13,461 nt of DNA from an uncultured Candidatus Saccharibacteria bacterium (GTDB lineage: Bacteria > Patescibacteria > Saccharimonadia > Saccharimonadales > JACDBH01), in the NCBI GenBank assembly GCA_946479835.1, contig CAMLHD010000022.1, positions 1 through 13,461 on the forward strand, written 5' to 3'. A program made the translations under genes and the position numbers. Within the stretch, counting starts at the first letter, position 1, and each line of letters starts with the position of its first letter. Positions 12,631 to 13,461 of the stretch are shown piece by piece. The notes beneath the pieces are model-generated. The model saw only the letters and a list, made by a program, of their open reading frames with translations. It had not been told where the DNA came from and ran no database searches.

Positions 12631-13461
12631 CACGCTAACCAGAAATTTGGATGAATTTCAGCCGCTGGAAGACGGAAAGGTTAGATTATATACCTGCGGT
12701 CTGACAGTTTACTCACAGCCGCACATCGGCAACTGGGTAGCCTATATCTATTGGGATGTGCTGGTGCGCACGCTCCGCGCCTCAGGCCTTGAAGTCACTC
12801 ACGTACAGAACATAACCGATGTCGGCCATTTGACATCGGATGAAGACGCAGGCGAAGACAAGATGCTGCAAAGCGCCCTGAAAGAGGGCAAGACCGCCTG
12901 GGAAGTAGCCGAAAAATACATCAGCATCGCTGACGACGAAGCTTATAGCCAGCTTGGGCTTACGCGCCCGGACCACATGCCACGCGCCACCGACTATATT
13001 CCGCAGCAGATAGCTTTTGTAGAAGCGCTAGAAACCAAGGGCTATACCTACAAGCTGGCGGACGGCGTTTATTTCGACACATCAAAACTTGAGAACTATG
13101 GACAATTAGCCCGCTTGGACATAGAAGGATTGAGATTCGGCGCAAGGGTAGAAGACACTGGCAAGAAGAATCCGACTGATTTTGCGGTCTGGAAGTTCAG
13201 CTCCGAAGGACAAAAACGCGATATGGAGTGGGATAGCCCATGGGGCAAAGGTTTCCCGGGCTGGCATCTGGAATGCTCGGTCATGGCTAAGGAGCTGCTG
13301 GGTGAACAGATCGATATCCATACCGGCGGCATAGATCATATTCCGGTGCATCACACCAATGAGATCGCGCAGACAGAGGCCGTAACCGGCAAACAATTTT
13401 CTAAATTCTGGCTGCACGCCAACCACATCAAGGTCAACGGCCAGAAAATGAGCAAATCCCT
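12617..13461 (+). CDS. cysS: Cysteinyl-tRNA synthetase, 3' end beyond the window
   Basis: This is the first 281 codons of the class I synthetase that charges tRNA-Cys with cysteine. It has the catalytic zinc ligands Cys27 (YTCGLTVY), Cys220 (GWHLECSVMA), His246 (or His245) and Glu249 (in HIPVHHTNEIAQ), the HIGH-type PHIGN (35-39), and KMSKS at 277-281 just before the window edge. The only two cysteines visible are the two zinc ligands. The usual length is about 460-490 residues, so the anticodon-binding part is missing here because of the window boundary. The ATG (12617) lies inside the end of the DHH gene, overlapping it by 14 nt, with AGGGA about 10 nt before it. Confidence 0.95.
   Translation, partial: MKFNNTLTRNLDEFQPLEDGKVRLYTCGLTVYSQPHIGNWVAYIYWDVLVRTLRASGLEVTHVQNITDVGHLTSDEDAGEDKMLQSALKEGKTAWEVAEKYISIADDEAYSQLGLTRPDHMPRATDYIPQQIAFVEALETKGYTYKLADGVYFDTSKLENYGQLARLDIEGLRFGARVEDTGKKNPTDFAVWKFSSEGQKRDMEWDSPWGKGFPGWHLECSVMAKELLGEQIDIHTGGIDHIPVHHTNEIAQTEAVTGKQFSKFWLHANHIKVNGQKMSKS

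Overview
The window looks like part of a chromosome from the Candidate Phyla Radiation (Patescibacteria), most likely a Candidatus Saccharibacteria (TM7) type genome. The basis is recognition, not a database search: dense packing, moderate GC, a DnaX and a RecR that lack their usual zinc-binding cysteines, a 167-aa protein that resembles a family I associate with this group, and a very low cysteine content in the core proteins. TGA is used as an ordinary stop, so the genetic code is standard.

Region 1 (1-3095) is a two-gene dTTP pathway operon. A dCTP deaminase, with a motif like that of bifunctional deaminase-dUTPases, overlaps by 8 nt a 771-aa fusion. The fusion joins thymidylate kinase to two tandem ThyX-like domains with complementary, partly degenerate signature motifs. 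Together the two genes could carry dCTP to dUMP, dTMP and dTDP.

Region 2 (3073-4450) is the accessory-looking part. A minus-strand cluster holds a 76-aa winged-helix-like protein, a possible 38-aa ORF and a 150-aa weakly GNAT-like protein. A perfect 13-bp inverted repeat lies 349 bp apart within it. Next comes a divergent pair of promoters, each serving a very small ORF (24 aa on minus, 28 aa on plus) and each followed by an intrinsic terminator. On the plus side the terminator has a competing 8-bp pairing and precedes an 85-aa unknown gene, so it looks like a leader-peptide attenuator.

Region 3 (4449-5905) has the 85-aa gene, a strong promoter, an L10 leader RNA with a terminator, rplJ, rplL and another terminator. 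Region 4 (5900-6617) has a perfect DnaA box, a conserved-looking 167-aa unknown gene and three 9-mers resembling DnaA boxes at exact 11-nt spacing.

Region 5 (6618-13461) is replication and repair: dnaX overlapping dnaB, then a multi-membrane-span GT-C-like protein, ybaB, recR, a DHH phosphoesterase and cysS, which runs off the right end. The classical dnaX-ybaB-recR neighbourhood is therefore present with dnaB and a membrane gene inserted. Several genes have a -10 box only 6-14 nt before the start codon, which suggests leaderless or nearly leaderless transcripts. No tRNA, rRNA, CRISPR array or transposase was seen.
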